From positions 10,664,063-10,728,062 of the forward strand of contig JABBOT010000016.1 in assembly GCA_016165875.1 (NCBI GenBank): 64,000 nucleotides of DNA, written 5' to 3'. Under the pieces are notes generated by a model, which was given only the letters and a program-made list of their open reading frames with translations, did no database searches and had not been told where the DNA came from. This document shows, one piece after another, positions 36,931 through 49,872 of the stretch. The position numbers and the translations under genes are program-made. How positions within the stretch are numbered: the first letter of the stretch is position 1; each line of letters opens with the position of its first letter. This stretch comes from Acanthopleura granulata. Its lineage: Eukaryota; Mollusca; Polyplacophora; Chitonida; Chitonidae.

Positions 36931-38968
36931 ATACGTTAACTTATCAACTTTTCTGCGACTTACCTAACCAATGTCAGCCAATCAATGGTAAGATTCACCT
37001 TTTGCTTTAGCTTCTTCTCATATGGTTATTCCTAGGCCTATAGAGACATTTATGCAGATTTTGACAAGTTAGCACGCACCGGTAAATCTCTCGATCACCG
37101 GTCAGTTCTTTAGTGAAATTAATCAGGTAATGATCATTATTCAAGCAATCAATCCACTGAAGCATTCCTATATAAGCTTTCGTGCCTAACAGAAACCGCT
37201 TATCTTGAACTCTCCTTTACCTCCTTTACCTATACCCGGTTGCTATATTTCACGATAACAAGAGATTTGCTTCACCAAATCTGAATCTTAAATATTGTTA
37301 ACTCATTTCATCAGAAGGCAAGATTTCTTTCTTAAGTCAACAAACGGACTAGTTCAAAGGGCGGTCGGTTGAGATCACGCAAGCTGTCAAATACCTTGCT
37401 TTGCCAAATGTGGTCGATAACAAAGAAGTAAAGAAACAAACAGTTGCAATTTTTTTTCTTTCGCCCAACAAAAGCCCACGTCTCTTTGAAAGTGAAATTG
37501 TCTGCGATTTTCATGTTTTAAGGGATATCTTAACACATGGCAATTTGCCAGTCTAGATCGAGCGAATGTAGATCAAGAGAATTAGAAAGTGCAGACGACA
37601 GACGGGAAGCGGAAGTAGTTTTCACGTGGAGTCTCGTGCGATGGAAAAAAATACCTGAGCTTCGCACTCTTTGCTTCTTATCTCCAGAGATAACCAGATC
37701 GCCTGGACGATTCGGGAGCTGCGGAAGACTTTTTTTGGATTCCACTCCTTCTGCGAAGTAACAAAGTAGATTTTTTTTGCACGGCCAATTAAGAGGGTGT
37801 AGAGATGTGAGGTATGAGGGCTGTGGATCTATCTCGCGCAGCTGTGGAAGTTATCCCCGTTCTCTCCGTCTCTACCGGTAATGGTGCAAGTTTCTGGTCT
37901 GTTCCTCAAGGCTAGACCTAACTCTGTCTATTTCTTTATCGCCATGTGGAAAACACTTACAGAGACGCCTTGAGTAATCACAAGTATGGAAGGATATTGT
38001 GTGCATGTGTTCACCAAACAAGGATATTTCCCGTACCGGATACATGCGTTCAGCATGTGCAACTGAAGGTGATAGAAACGGACGATACGAAAATCTAATT
38101 TTTAACAAGTTGTATTATATTGTCACAAAAGAAATTTGTGCACAATTTTAATTAGGGGATTTGATTACTTCTAAAGGATTTTAAATAGGACCCTATCATC
38201 TCTTATTCATGTGACAATTCACTGGAACGGGAGCAATTCCTTAAATTCATTTTGATTTTAGAAACACTGTCTGGTTAAAGCGGATGAAGATTAAAAGGAA
38301 AGTATTCTGGAATAGAACAGTATAGGCGAAGCACTCCGATCGCAGATAGAAGTCTTGGTCTTGAATTTAACAGTTTCACATGTCCGGAGAGAGAAGGAAT
38401 TTTGGAGCTTTGACTTTGAATATTATAGGCAATCCTTGTTATACTAACCCTGTGTTACTGGATCACGGAGAGTACGTTGAGTCTGGTGTATCACGCATAT
38501 ACGATGCTTCAGTGGGGCAATGCTTGATTTATGACGACACTTCCGCCATTCTGCCGAAAATGTGCAGACAATGCGTACCTGACGAATTAAAATATACCAT
38601 TGTAAAACGGCACTTCACAAATTTATACATAGTTCCACGTTAGTAATGAGCGCATTTTTGACATTTGAAAAAATTGTGAAAAATATCGTGTTGACAAGGA
38701 ACTTGTGGGAATGCGATAGCAATTTTTGTGGGTACATTCCGTTACAATGGCAACATATGGGCATTTTTTGGAGGCGTTTGGCGCTATTCTGAAGTTTACG
38801 CCTTCTGAATCTTGTATGACCAGTTCTGTAAGAGTATAACGAGCTATTGTCCGGCCATTATCGGCAGAGAGATGTTCATAGGCACCGATTTGACGTGTGA
38901 CATCTGACTTTTGACATGCGGACCTTCGACATTTGTTCGGAAATATGGCACCCTTGGTAAACTCCTCC

Positions 38969-38981
38969 TGACCTTTGACCT
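38969..38981 (-). promoter_or_regulatory. Perfect DR1 nuclear-receptor site
   Basis: The minus strand reads AGGTCA-A-AGGTCA, an exact consensus DR1 (HNF4/RXR-type). Confidence 0.45.
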
Positions 38982-39633
38982 CTGGACTGTTGTGAACCCC
39001 TGCAAGGTAACGAAGTAGTGCTCACATGCAGTGAATGGTTACCTTGCTTATGGGTTATTTTCTAGTTATATATTATAAATATAATGCACGGAATTGTTTG
39101 AAGATAACTGAAATAGATGGCATCTTTGAAAAAAGAAATATTTTGTCTCCTTAAAATGACTAACTTCGTGTAGTTACACCAGCTTTTGTTTTTGTACAGA
39201 TGGATTACGGCCTCGAGATTACTCGGTAATACTTTGGTTGGTGATATACGTTGCATCGGATTTGCAGAATTACAAGACGTATAAAGATGGATGGAGTGTT
39301 CGCAGATAGTTTTTCAATGGCCTGCGTTTTGTTGATATTCCACAACCGCCTATATCAGAGTACATGAGAAGCTAAGTTTCAGTTCCAGAATTTCAGTTTG
39401 TGTAAAAAAAAATGTAAGTCAAAAATAATTGATCCCGGAGTTGGAAAGTTATCAACAAATCGAAAGCATGGTTCCACGGGTGTGTTTGGCGGTCATTTCT
39501 GACATGTGGCCTGCAGGCTTAATTAAAAAAAGCTTTACACAGCTAAAAATGACATCGGATCTCTGGCCACAACCTTTTCTGTTTTCTCACTGTCCACTTG
39601 TTTAAAGTTTTTCCTCACACTGGTCATGGGCCG

Positions 39634-39647
39634 GTCACCATGGCGAC
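39634..39647. promoter_or_regulatory. RFX X-box-like palindrome
   Basis: GTCACCATGGCGAC fits GTNRCC-N2-RGNNAC, the X-box bound by RFX factors (ciliary genes in animals). No downstream coding exon was recognised. Confidence 0.35.
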
Positions 39648-40146
39648 GCACTTGCTGGCAATCTGACTAAACCCAGCGACCTTTAAATGTAAACATACAG
39701 CGCCGCCTACTTCCGGTCAAGTGGTGTAAATTAAAACAATTTCTGGCTCAGGGTAAAACAACATTAGCCCGAGAAGAAACAGACTCGCGGGTTTGTCTTC
39801 ACTCGTTTGTAACTGTCACATTTTTCTGTAAGTAGTCTTTATACAGGCCGCCTTTGCTTGCACTCTCCTATATAACGTCCCTTGCTGTATCCATCCGCTG
39901 GGCTTCATAGTCGCTGTAAGAATTCAGTGGGTTATTTCATTTCAGTCCACAGTAATTCCTATTACTGATCGAATCATGGGCACACATAAAAGGCCAGAAA
40001 CAATGTAAAGGGTCGATAAAGTACTAATTATTATACACCGAATGGCAATACACGGCACTTGCATTAATCAATGATTCCAATGAGAACGTAACAAGTAAGG
40101 CTAATGTAGCTCCATGTGATCTTTTATATATTCTTTTTTTTTCCTC

Positions 40147-40290
40147 TTCTTTCTTTATTGTTTAAACTTTCACTCAAGAGTTTTTCCTATACATAATGAA
40201 TTAAGGTTTATGGTTGAAGGAAACCGAAGTGATCTGGTTAAACTACCCCATACCTTTGGCAAGCTACTGGCCTGTTGCCGCCATACCCAG
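40147..40290 (-). mobile_element. SINE R1b, fragment
   Basis: CACTCAAGAGTTTTTCCTAT, then GGTTTATGGTTGAAGGAAACCG and ACCTTTGGCAAGCTACTG, in R1b order. Diverged. Confidence 0.55.
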
Positions 40291-40818
40291 CTGTAACACG
40301 CCACAGTGAAGTTTGACGCACAAACAAAAACGGCTTGTGGAATTTACCTCTGATTCACAATAAAGAAATGGTGTCAAACTCCTTTTGCATCTATAGGTTA
40401 AAAATCAGTATGTCAGTTTTGAAATACGTCTACATGTATATCCTAGACTGTTTTAACTGTTGACAAAAGTCTGAAATCATCAAAAATTGATTTACAGGCT
40501 TACAAGAGGACTCTTTGTTTACGTCCAGCAAATTTAAGTTGTCGGGTATTATACTTTCACATCCCATGCCATTAATCACTATAAGGCAGAAATTTAACGT
40601 TATTATGCCTGTTTATGCCTGTAATTGTAGACACTGGAAGTTTGTATCAGCTTAACACCAAAGACACTTGTGTTTACGATTTCTTTGTACTTGGGTTAAA
40701 AAAACGATTGTTTACATTCCGACTGCAGTCAAAATTAGCTTCGTAGAATTGGCCCTGGACTCTACAGACCCACAATACTGTAACCGCAGCCTGGGCAAAT
40801 TTTCTTGAAATCGGAGTA

Positions 40819-40882
40819 CAAGATGGCGACCAAACTTCCGCTGGCCTGCGTGTTTGACGTTTCCAGACCATATGTTCATTAA
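40819..40882 (+). promoter_or_regulatory. YY1-like start-site motif with a 19-codon frame
   Basis: CAAGATGGCGAC resembles the YY1 start-codon element. Its ATG (40823) opens a 19-codon frame, MATKLPLACVFDVSRPYVH, ending at 40882. It could be a first exon or short upstream frame of an unseen gene, or chance. No partner exon was identified. Confidence 0.2.
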
Positions 40883-42362
40883 ATGCGTGTGTCAGTTGGA
40901 ATTAGAATTGTTATAAAGGTCTTGTTTATTTACAGGAAGCGGCTAATGTACAACTGTCAAAACAGGGGCTGACTACCCTGTGGCTGTTGTTTAAACGTGG
41001 AAACTCGCCCGCTGCTCTTAGTTCTCAGTTCATTATACTTGTAGAACTTGGTTTAACAGAAAGGTGATCACAGAAGATAAGGTTTAGAAAGCATACAGTT
41101 CTGGTACTCGACTTCTTCTTTTTACAAAATTACTGTGTTGCATGGAAGAACTTTTTATTGGATGAAAATCTTATTCGAAGATTTCCCATTGTTTGGTACA
41201 ACTAATATAGGTGAAAAAAATACAATACTTTAAACCACACTAAACAATGCAGGGTTCACTTTAACGACATTTTGCGACTTTTTCATAAGTAATGAAAAGT
41301 CTTTAGTTCAGGTAAAAACTGTCCATGTATAGAGAAAGCTGGGATGTGGTAAGCAGTGTGACAAGTGTTTAGATTACGACGTATTTACAAGGCTTGACAG
41401 TTATCCGATTCCCCTGTTAAACTTATGTGAAACAGTAAATCATGTTGCTGGCCATATGTAAGCTGGAAACATCCGGATCGTTTCCACAAAGAGGTGACGA
41501 AAAATGAAATTTACAAAGTTGCCAGAAAATGCATGTTCCTAAAAATAGCCATAAGATTTAAACCTAAAATTTCCGGTTTTAAAAACTGCAGAACATTTTC
41601 AACATTTGGGAATGTGTACAGTCCAGTAATTAGGGAAGAGTGGCGTTTGGCTAATATCAATGCTTAATCTGGACATCCGTTTTATTAAGAGAGCTAATGC
41701 CTTGTACTAATTCCACGCGGACTGCGCGCTAATGGGGTTGTTAAAATGTCCACTTATACTGGGCTTGTTCACTTAGCACACTAGTATTATGGGGGTCGAA
41801 TATTAACATATGCTAAGTACTTTCCCTGGGTATCCAGTGTACCCTACGGGATAACATCTGAGGATGGGCTAGAGATATCCTTTTATTGGCCCCACATTCC
41901 CCTCAGGGTGCCTTGACCCATATGCCCTGCTTAGCAGAACAACTGTCTAAACCTCTTTAATATTTAAAACTGTCGGCGTTTGCAGCGTGGTTTTCCCACC
42001 CATACCCGCCAGGACCAGTTCCGGTGGGTAGGGCAAGGAGAGAGATCGAAGTTCTCTACTGATCTCTTACGGTATGGCAAACCAGGCTTGGTGGTATCTC
42101 GGTATATTGATACTCATCGGACCAGTTTATAATGGAAAAGATTTTATCCAACATAATAATCATGTGATCTACAGATTTCAATTTCTCGTGAATATTGATT
42201 TTCAGTCTGAAGTATATTGTGTCAAATAGCACCCTTGCTGTATGATCCTAATATATATATATATGATTAGGATCATGTATTATGTATCACAAGCTGAAAA
42301 TGACGAATTGAGGGATATTTTTTTTAAATACTTCATTATAATCTACAAGAGAAATACAAAGA
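40883..42362. other. No gene seen
   Basis: AT-leaning sequence with the AT-loop hairpin near its right end; no frame of note. Confidence 0.55.
42242..42276. repeat. AT-loop hairpin
   Basis: ATGATCCTAAT and its reverse complement ATTAGGATCAT (42266-42276) flank 13 bases of (AT)n. A cruciform-prone microsatellite. Confidence 0.75.
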
Positions 42363-42515
42363 CTACAGCATGATGAGTAAAACTAGAGCAGTCACGACGT
42401 GTGATAGTTAACAAATGGTCACTCGTCACCGGAGAAATCCGACCTCTTGTTAATTTACCTTCAATAATGGTTTTATTCTAACTGTTCATGTAAATGCTTA
42501 AAAAGTAGCAACTTA
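42363..42515 (+). mobile_element. SINE family R3, copy 2
   Basis: ATGATGAGTAAAACTAGAGC, AAATGGTCACTCGTCACCGG, TTTTATTCTAACTGTTCATG and AAATGCTTAAAAAGTAGCAA, in the same order as the other copies. Confidence 0.7.
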
Positions 42516-42877
42516 TATTCATTCCTCCATGGCGTGAGCAGCATTAGAACTTAGAAAATTGCAGCGGTATTAATTGCAATTTATTGCACGCGTCACATGG
42601 CTAACATTACTCGAAGTGCTGCGTTGTCCTCACATTTATACACATACCCATGAAAACAATGCAATGGGGCCGAGACTTGGCAACGAAAGCCAACTCAGAG
42701 ATTACTAATTTATTCTCTCATTCTGACATCACTTAGTTACTTTGTCCTTCCTTCCTTCCTTCCTTCATTTATCCAAGCATCCATTCATTCACCTATTTTA
42801 GAATGAAAGCTGCAGACGTTAATGTCCTTATTCGCAGCGTTTACAGACATACCTGTAACGAACATCATCATTTTATG

Positions 42878-42885
42878 ACGTCACT
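42878..42885. promoter_or_regulatory. CRE palindrome TGACGTCA
   Basis: Perfect CREB/ATF site in non-coding sequence. Confidence 0.3.
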
Positions 42886-44293
42886 TGAACTCATTTGCAT
42901 ACAGGATATGTACATACAGGCATGCCCAGAGAGGCCTGGGGTACTTTAGATGTGAACCATTCTTGCAGAGAACTCTTGAAAAGCCAAATAGACTTTGGTT
43001 ATGGTTTCGGTAATGAATGGGGTTGACTTCGATTTGACGTTGTTTACCAAGTGAGACTTGTACCATCCCGGATGACAAGAAAACTGCCCAAGACAAAAAC
43101 AATGGCTATCAGTTTGAGTTGCATTCAGAAGCAGATTGGTAACCTATATCCGTAATCGCGGGAAATTTATGTAAAATTACAAAAAAGTTTCTATCAGTAT
43201 TGAAAAAGAGCCCTCCCTCTACCCTCCCCCATTGCGTGTTATACCTTGCACCCAGAAAGTTTAACCTCACAGTTGATGTCTTGCTAATGGCTCTAGGTGA
43301 AAAGGTTACGTGCTGATAATTGATAGTTTTGAATTCAGGTGTCCTTCACTCTCAAAGGGGAGATGTAAAAGCTCTTAACAGATTATTTCGGTAAGCACCC
43401 TGTTGGTACACCAGCCAATGGGTGTCTCGCGAGCAACACGCTTCGGTTATACTGTATACAAACGCCGTTAAGCAATTAGAGTATCGAAGACGGCAATCTC
43501 GGCCTGCGAGGATTGTGAATGCTCAGAGACGGGGGCGGGGATAGAGTGCTGCCCTAGACAGAACCTCCAACGGCCATGTGCTAGTCTGAAGTTCAGCTCA
43601 GTGTGTTTACAAGCCGTGTAACACACTTTGGTGCCACGGGCCAGTATCAATATTGGTGTAAAGTGCATTGTTGGAAACAAAATGGTGGAGGGTAAACATT
43701 TCCACATACATGTATATCTCCCAAAGGAGGATTCGTACATTTGAAAATCGTTGTATGTATAACCTATTTATCGTTTGTTATGCTTAATGTTGTTTATGTT
43801 TCGTCTAAATAGAACGAAGTAAGAAGTAGTCGCTTGTTTAAGTCAGTTTTAGGCAATAACTCTCTTAAATGTTTATAGCCAATGTTAGAATGATTATGGC
43901 TTAACGGTAGAGAAAGAGAGAGTAAGGTTCGTGTGAACATGTGAATTGCTGAACCTAAGGACATATATCCATAAAAAAGAAATGACAAAAAAGACAAATA
44001 AACCCTTATCCCAGGAAAAGGCATAAAAACACCGATGAATGTTATTAGAAAAAATCTGCAAATGTAAAAATAAACCCTAGCACAGTAAACCAACGAAGTG
44101 CACAGATCTCCCCCCAAACTCCGAAACTGTTAGCATCAAACCTGCACGGACACTAACTCGCGGCCTGGTTGACAACACACGCCAAATAAACAATGGGGCA
44201 CGTAGAGATCTGTGCGCTTGTAGGTTTTCTGTGGTTAACGCCCAATCGCAATCAGGATTAACCTAAGCATAGTGAATGTAGGTTGCTGTCTGC

Positions 44294-44415
44294 GATGTTA
44301 GAGCAGCGGTTATAACCGGTACACCTGTAACCAATACACCTGTAACCAGTCGTTATCTGGGATGTTAGAACAGCGGTTATAACCGGTACACCTGTAACCA
44401 GTCGTTATCTGGGAG
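44294..44415. repeat. 67-bp tandem duplication
   Basis: GATGTTAGAGCAGCGGTTAT (44294) recurs at 44361 with one change. The first copy has an extra CCAATACACCTGTAA block. Confidence 0.85.
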
Positions 44416-46849
44416 GTATATTTACACAATCCAACTAAGCAAATATACATAATCAGCACCAGCTACTAATGGTACCCATTCCAATGTCGTCTACGGCACA
44501 TCCACAGCTTCAGCTCAGTATGAAATGACTCTTTTTCAGTTCACCAGTAGGCCTATTATGACCCTGCTGATTTCAAGACATATACGTCGAATGAAAATGT
44601 GGTCAATAACAAATAATCTTCAGACTGCATACAAAACTCAAACAGGCCTACCTACGTTGATTTATTCATCTTTATATAAAATTACTCTTTTTCAGTACAC
44701 TGAAAAAAAGGGAACGGGCTTGTATGACAACATTGATTTCAAACATATCGACCCACAATAAGGCTTGCCAAAACAGATAATAGCCAAATATACGTAAGTT
44801 AACTTTGTGAAATAAATTATCATTCCTTCAGGCAAGATAGTTAGCATATACAATTAACTCTCCCTTCATCAATCATTTGTTCACTGGAATTTTCTCCTTT
44901 ATTTTCTTTCATTCTTCAATCCTTTATTCAGTTCTTCCTTAGTACTTTGATTCATTTCCAGCCTTCATTTAATACGTTTCAACTGATTAAAATTAAAAAA
45001 TGTGATGTTGTGTATTTATTGCAGTGCACAAGCCCAGCAGATTTCATCGATATTGAAGCGAAACTTTGTAACACTTTTATACATGCGGTATATGTAAAAT
45101 TAATCCATCCGCTTATGTACAGACGCACGCATGTAGGTAAACTGACAGTTAGCGCGATATGTTTGGTAATTCATTCTTTTCTTGCTCTAAATGTTTCATC
45201 CCATGATAACGCAGTCACTGACAGACACAGTCAAGCAACGCGTCAAGCGACGCCATGGCATGACGCCAACAGCGTTGACGTTTGATTAACTCGCTGAGTG
45301 AAATATGACGCCACGTTTGACGTTCTTGACGCCTTCGCCAGCTCTCAGACAGCATATCAGATGTGATATTTTTATATTATGACATGATCTGGAGACGGTT
45401 TTGAAAGATATATATATATATATATATACGTGATGTTTTGATTACATCCCAAGAAACTATTAGTTCTTCTGCTCCACGCACCTGTTACATTATGAATCAA
45501 CATGAGAGAAAACCCGAAGCTAGAGCCAGTTCACAAGACGATATTTGTTGTGAGGCAGTAATCCATTATTTCACATACATACATACATACATATACATGT
45601 GTACGCAGACCAGACCATTTGCAGATTGATGGGCAGTACATGTAAATATGCATCTCAAAAATAGCCCCCATGCTGACTGTCTTTCACTGGCTCTGAAACA
45701 CGAGTTGATGGTTCCGTCCCAGTCGATGTGGATTTTACATGAAAATAGTGCAGTTTTCAGCAGATTATGATTCTCTAAATTGCTTTTACAAATCCACCAT
45801 CTCTGTGCATTTCCAAATATGTAACACTTGAAAAATTTAGATCTAATGTATTCTGGGTTAAATGTTAACTGAATTTAGGGTTTTGACGGACTTCGAATCG
45901 CGTGCTGGAATGCCTGCTCGGAACAATGGCTGTTTAGGCAAGTTGAAATCCTCAAGGCCTGTAACGAATTTATAACTTTCCTTCGCCAAAACCTCTTAAA
46001 TTACCTCCCGCATATTGTATGCTCTTGCGTCTGGTAGTTAGGAAGCCAGATGCACCGGTTTCGCCTCTCAAACTCACCACGAAAGCCACATAAACTCCAG
46101 CAGTTTAATGGCATGGAAGAGCCCAGAGCGCACGACCCAATATTGGATGTTGATTGGTTAATTTGTCGCTTGGGTTTTGTAATGGTTTTGGCCGCCAGAT
46201 GGCCCCACATCCATCATCTCGCAAAGTGACGTTAACGGCGCGATCCACGTCTACACTCGGGAGATTCCGCGAGAATAACGGTTGACTGGAATGTTTTATG
46301 GTCGACCCGAGCGTACTGTTTAAACGTCGGACACCGTAAACCTATTACCTTTAGCCTCCTGGACAAACCAAAGTGTCCTTGGGTCATGGGGTAATTCTGG
46401 AGTTATAGTTATGACAGTGGCACACTGGTCTATCTTCTAGCACGCGATAATATCAATGAACTAGATACTAGACCTTAAGTGACCAGTTACAATGTACGAG
46501 GTAATAAGGGCGATGGACTTTGCTCTGTAACGATGATATTTCAGCAACACTTTGGCACGATATAGTTGAGAAAACTGGACTGTTTTGGTACCTTTGAAGT
46601 AAAGGAGAAAACCCAGGGTAGGAATCAGGAAAGGGGGAAATGAAAAGAGGGAAATGACCATAATAAATAGGGTCAAATCGTCACAACGTGATATATTGTA
46701 AATGTGGCCAGATCTTTATCTCGGCAAACGTGAAACTCTAACAATTATAACACCTAAAAGTGGGATCATGTTTTAATCTTGTTCAATTTGGCTATATCTG
46801 ACTCTACCGGAGTTTTTACTGATACATTGCAGGATTTGAAAACAATATG

Positions 46850-47131
46850 CTAGGTTGTTTAACGCCATACTCAGGCATATTTCGCTTTCACGATGGCGGT
46901 CAGGTTTATTGGTGGAGGAAGCTTAGTGTCCGGAGTAAAGCACCGACCTTTGGCAGGTTACTGACGAAGACTACCAAGTACTCTTCAACAAACAGATCAC
47001 TGCGTAAACGGCCTCACAATATGAGTCGCAGGACACTAATTGTCACCAAAGCCAGAGGCACAGTGAAAACTGGGGACTGCGCAGATTCTCTGTCCAAGGC
47101 TGGGATGGAACTCTTACCTCGTGTATCCTAG
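46850..47131 (-). mobile_element. SINE family R1b, near full length
   Basis: Opens with GTTTAACGCCATACTCAGGC and CATATTTCGCTTTCACGATG, passes through GACCTTTGGCAGGTTACTGA and CTAATTGTCACCAAAGCC, and ends in a degraded tRNA-like head (GGGATGGAACTCTTACC). It is the best reference copy for reading the interrupted one at 58.9-59.3 kb. The 94-codon frame inside is not a gene. Confidence 0.8.
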
Positions 47132-49127
47132 CGATGATAAAACAAACGTCTTCAATCAGGCATTAAGAATGTAGTTAAAGACGGAGGTCATATTTGTTCA
47201 TATTCTATCAAAGAATAGAGCAATACTGAGCGTATTGTTTGTCTTGTGCCAAGTGATCACTACTGAAAAAGGTCCTAGGCTTTTGCAGATTACAGCATGC
47301 ATGGAAACGTGCATCCTATTTTGTCATAATCTTCTTTTTTTTTATTCATAGCTCTTTGCGGATATAAATGTCGGATATTGTGCTATTTGGTTAGGTAATA
47401 TTCCATTGCCATGACAACCAAGTGTCATATTACCTGAAATTCCAAGACACGGAGCCACACTGCATAGTTTAATATCCCTTTAATAACGCTACATCATGTC
47501 ACAGATGCAGCCAGCGAGCTATGGTATCGTAGCCATAACCTGAACCATTAATGGTTACTTCCGAGCTGTGAACCCATTTCCTCCACCAGTTAGTCTCACG
47601 ATTCATTGGCAGGTGTATATGCTCTCTCCCAGTGCTCAGTTCTATAGGAAGAGCTCTATTGCTGGCACCGTAATCTATTCAGACACTTCTTGATTATATC
47701 CCGAAAATTTGATTTTATATGAGTTTTCCATACATTGGCAAGTGTGTGTGTGTGTGTATATATATATATGTATATATACTGTCATTATACACATTACATA
47801 TATCTTACGAACTTATTCACAGAAATTTGAAAGCAGATATTTCTGTCATTGTTTTCATCGTTAGAACTGAACAATAATGTGCGCTGTGAATTAATGAAGT
47901 TCAATAAACTGGCAATATACACAAATCCAGTGGGAATATGATCCAACATACTAGTAATTCTCTGTTACTGCACGGGTACCCTTCCTGGCTGCGTGTATTA
48001 TTTGGTTGTATCTGTGTTTGAAATCCCCTTGTTCCATTATTACACTCATTGCCTTTGCCGAATTGCGTAACGTGCCAGAAACTTGACGGGTCAATCCCGG
48101 AGGACCTCACGTTCACAAGCTAAACCGCCCTTTTCGTTCGGCGGAAAACCAGATCGGCGCCTGAACGACGACCTTGTCATTGCGACGCAAGAGGAAAAAC
48201 CGTCAGCTCTGCCAGCAAGTAATTGTTGAATGAGAACCAATAAAGCATGTCTTGTCTGCATTTCCAGTCTGACAGCTACCCGGTAAAGTTTGTTTGTGGC
48301 AACTGAGCCCCTGTTGTTTCTTGTCGTCTGCTCTTCTCAAAGCGACCCCTGTCGGCCCGAGCCGTCTTGACACAACCAGTCTCTGAAATTGTTCATCTTT
48401 TTGTGAATTTGTCGAATGTGCCGGTGTGAAGAACTCTGATTAATGTGACTGTCACTTTTCTGACATGCTTAACGCGAACCTCAACGAGAGCCTGTTGCAT
48501 GTGACCCGTATCCCACATATCCCGCCTCTTTCGATCCTGATTTTGCTTCAGCCAAATTTGTTTACTTTTTTCAACTGACTCAGCCCTGTTTACTCCGAAG
48601 TTTACTCGGAATTTAAAACATTTTCCCAAATCAAAGTCGACAAACATTTTAAGTTTGAAGGCCGATCGAACTCGTGTTAATCACGAAAATCCCTCTCCGA
48701 CATTTCTTGACACAATGTTCACAATATTAATTCGTAATTTGTGGAATGCCAGCCAACATCCGGTAAAATTCCAAGTCTAACACATTCTATATTTCTGACA
48801 CTATAAGCGATGTTTTAGTTTTTTCCTTTCTTTCCTTTTTTGTCTTGTGTTAATGTATTAAAAAGGAAAACCACGACTGTAACGATCGTCGTGAGATTTT
48901 CTGTGCTAACCATCACCCCGTCGTCACTGGTCTGGTTTTGTTTTTCATATTACCTGTAGTTTTTCATATTGTATGTTTGCATAAACCAGGGCTCCGTTGG
49001 TGAACCAACGGTCCCCAAGGCCTGATCCTTTTGCACTGCTTTCATGGCATTGTTTATTAAATGTGTAGACAACACATTTTGAGTAATTTTTCCTACCTCA
49101 TTCTGAAAAGCCATGTGCTAGGAGTCG
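47132..49127. other. No gene seen
   Basis: (GT)n(TA)n microsatellite at about 47744-47778. The stretch 48120-48650 is more GC-rich and less repetitive than its surroundings; no coding evidence. Confidence 0.5.
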
Positions 49128-49325
49128 TGTAAGTTGCTGCCTTGACTATTTAAGCATTTACACGAACAGTTACAATAAAACCCTAACTGAGGTGTACTGA
49201 CGGCAGTCCGGGTTTCACCAGTCACGCGTGACCACTTGCGAACTGTCACACTATCGTCGATGCTCTCGTTTTACTCCTCATGTCATGAGGCGGACGCTCT
49301 AATCGCTAGGCCTTCGAGTTCATTC
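49128..49325 (-). mobile_element. SINE family R3, copy 3 with tRNA-like head
   Basis: In sense (minus strand) it begins GGCCTAGCGATTAGAGCGTC, an A-box-like tRNA head, then CGCCTCATGACATGAGGAG, and ends with CCTCAGTTAGGGTTTTATTG and AACTGTTCGTGTAAATGC. This copy shows that R3 is tRNA-derived. Confidence 0.75.
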
Positions 49326-49739
49326 TTGCTCATGCAGTGATGTATTAATTGAGAGCTTATACTCGAGTGTGAGCCTCATATTCCGTGCATATATGTCATG
49401 CACTCATTCATGTTTTTCTGTCATCAATCCTCCGCACCTGCCGTGTTTACCTGCCACATCACATTATTGAATACATGAAAACAGCTCTGTATAGGCCAAA
49501 TATCTATCGTACAGCAAAAACAACGCCAATGTTTACTTGTTACATCGGAAACACAGCTCAGCTGATATATGTAATTACATCACTGAGCTGTTTGTTATTT
49601 TCAACTCGTATCTGTTCCCTTAACACTCTACCTCCCCGTTTACACGTTGACAGAAGCGGTGGTTTTGTTCCGTACAAAGGAAACTGAAACTAATATTGGA
49701 CAGGCTTTCCCTACTGTCTGTGAGATTCTATGTTGTAAA

Positions 49740-49786
49740 CCTATCGACCTCAATGTGTGATCGATAGGTATATATTATCACACATT
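49740..49786. repeat. Two overlapping hairpins
   Basis: CCTATCGA (49740) pairs with TCGATAGG (49761). AATGTGTGAT (49752) pairs with ATCACACATT (49777). The stems overlap, so only one can form at a time. Confidence 0.6.
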
Positions 49787-49872
49787 TAACTTAAAACACA
49801 GTGAAGGGTGACTATATATTTTGTATATTTGTTCGCTTATAATACGCGTTTAATAGGTATACAATGCCCATG

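Larger units (their letters stand above)
36931..40146. other. No gene seen
   Basis: Contains the perfect DR1 and the X-box-like site. Frames of 60-87 codons without recognisable domains. Confidence 0.5.
42516..46849. other. No gene seen
   Basis: (TTCC)n near 42748-42768, (TA)n near 45411-45428, (CATA)n near 45576-45594, and a GACGCC/GACGTTT-rich patch at 45230-45330. Frames up to 112 codons without recognisable domains. Confidence 0.5.

Noticed and set aside
46847..47131. 94-codon plus-strand frame
   Set aside because: It lies entirely within an R1b SINE.
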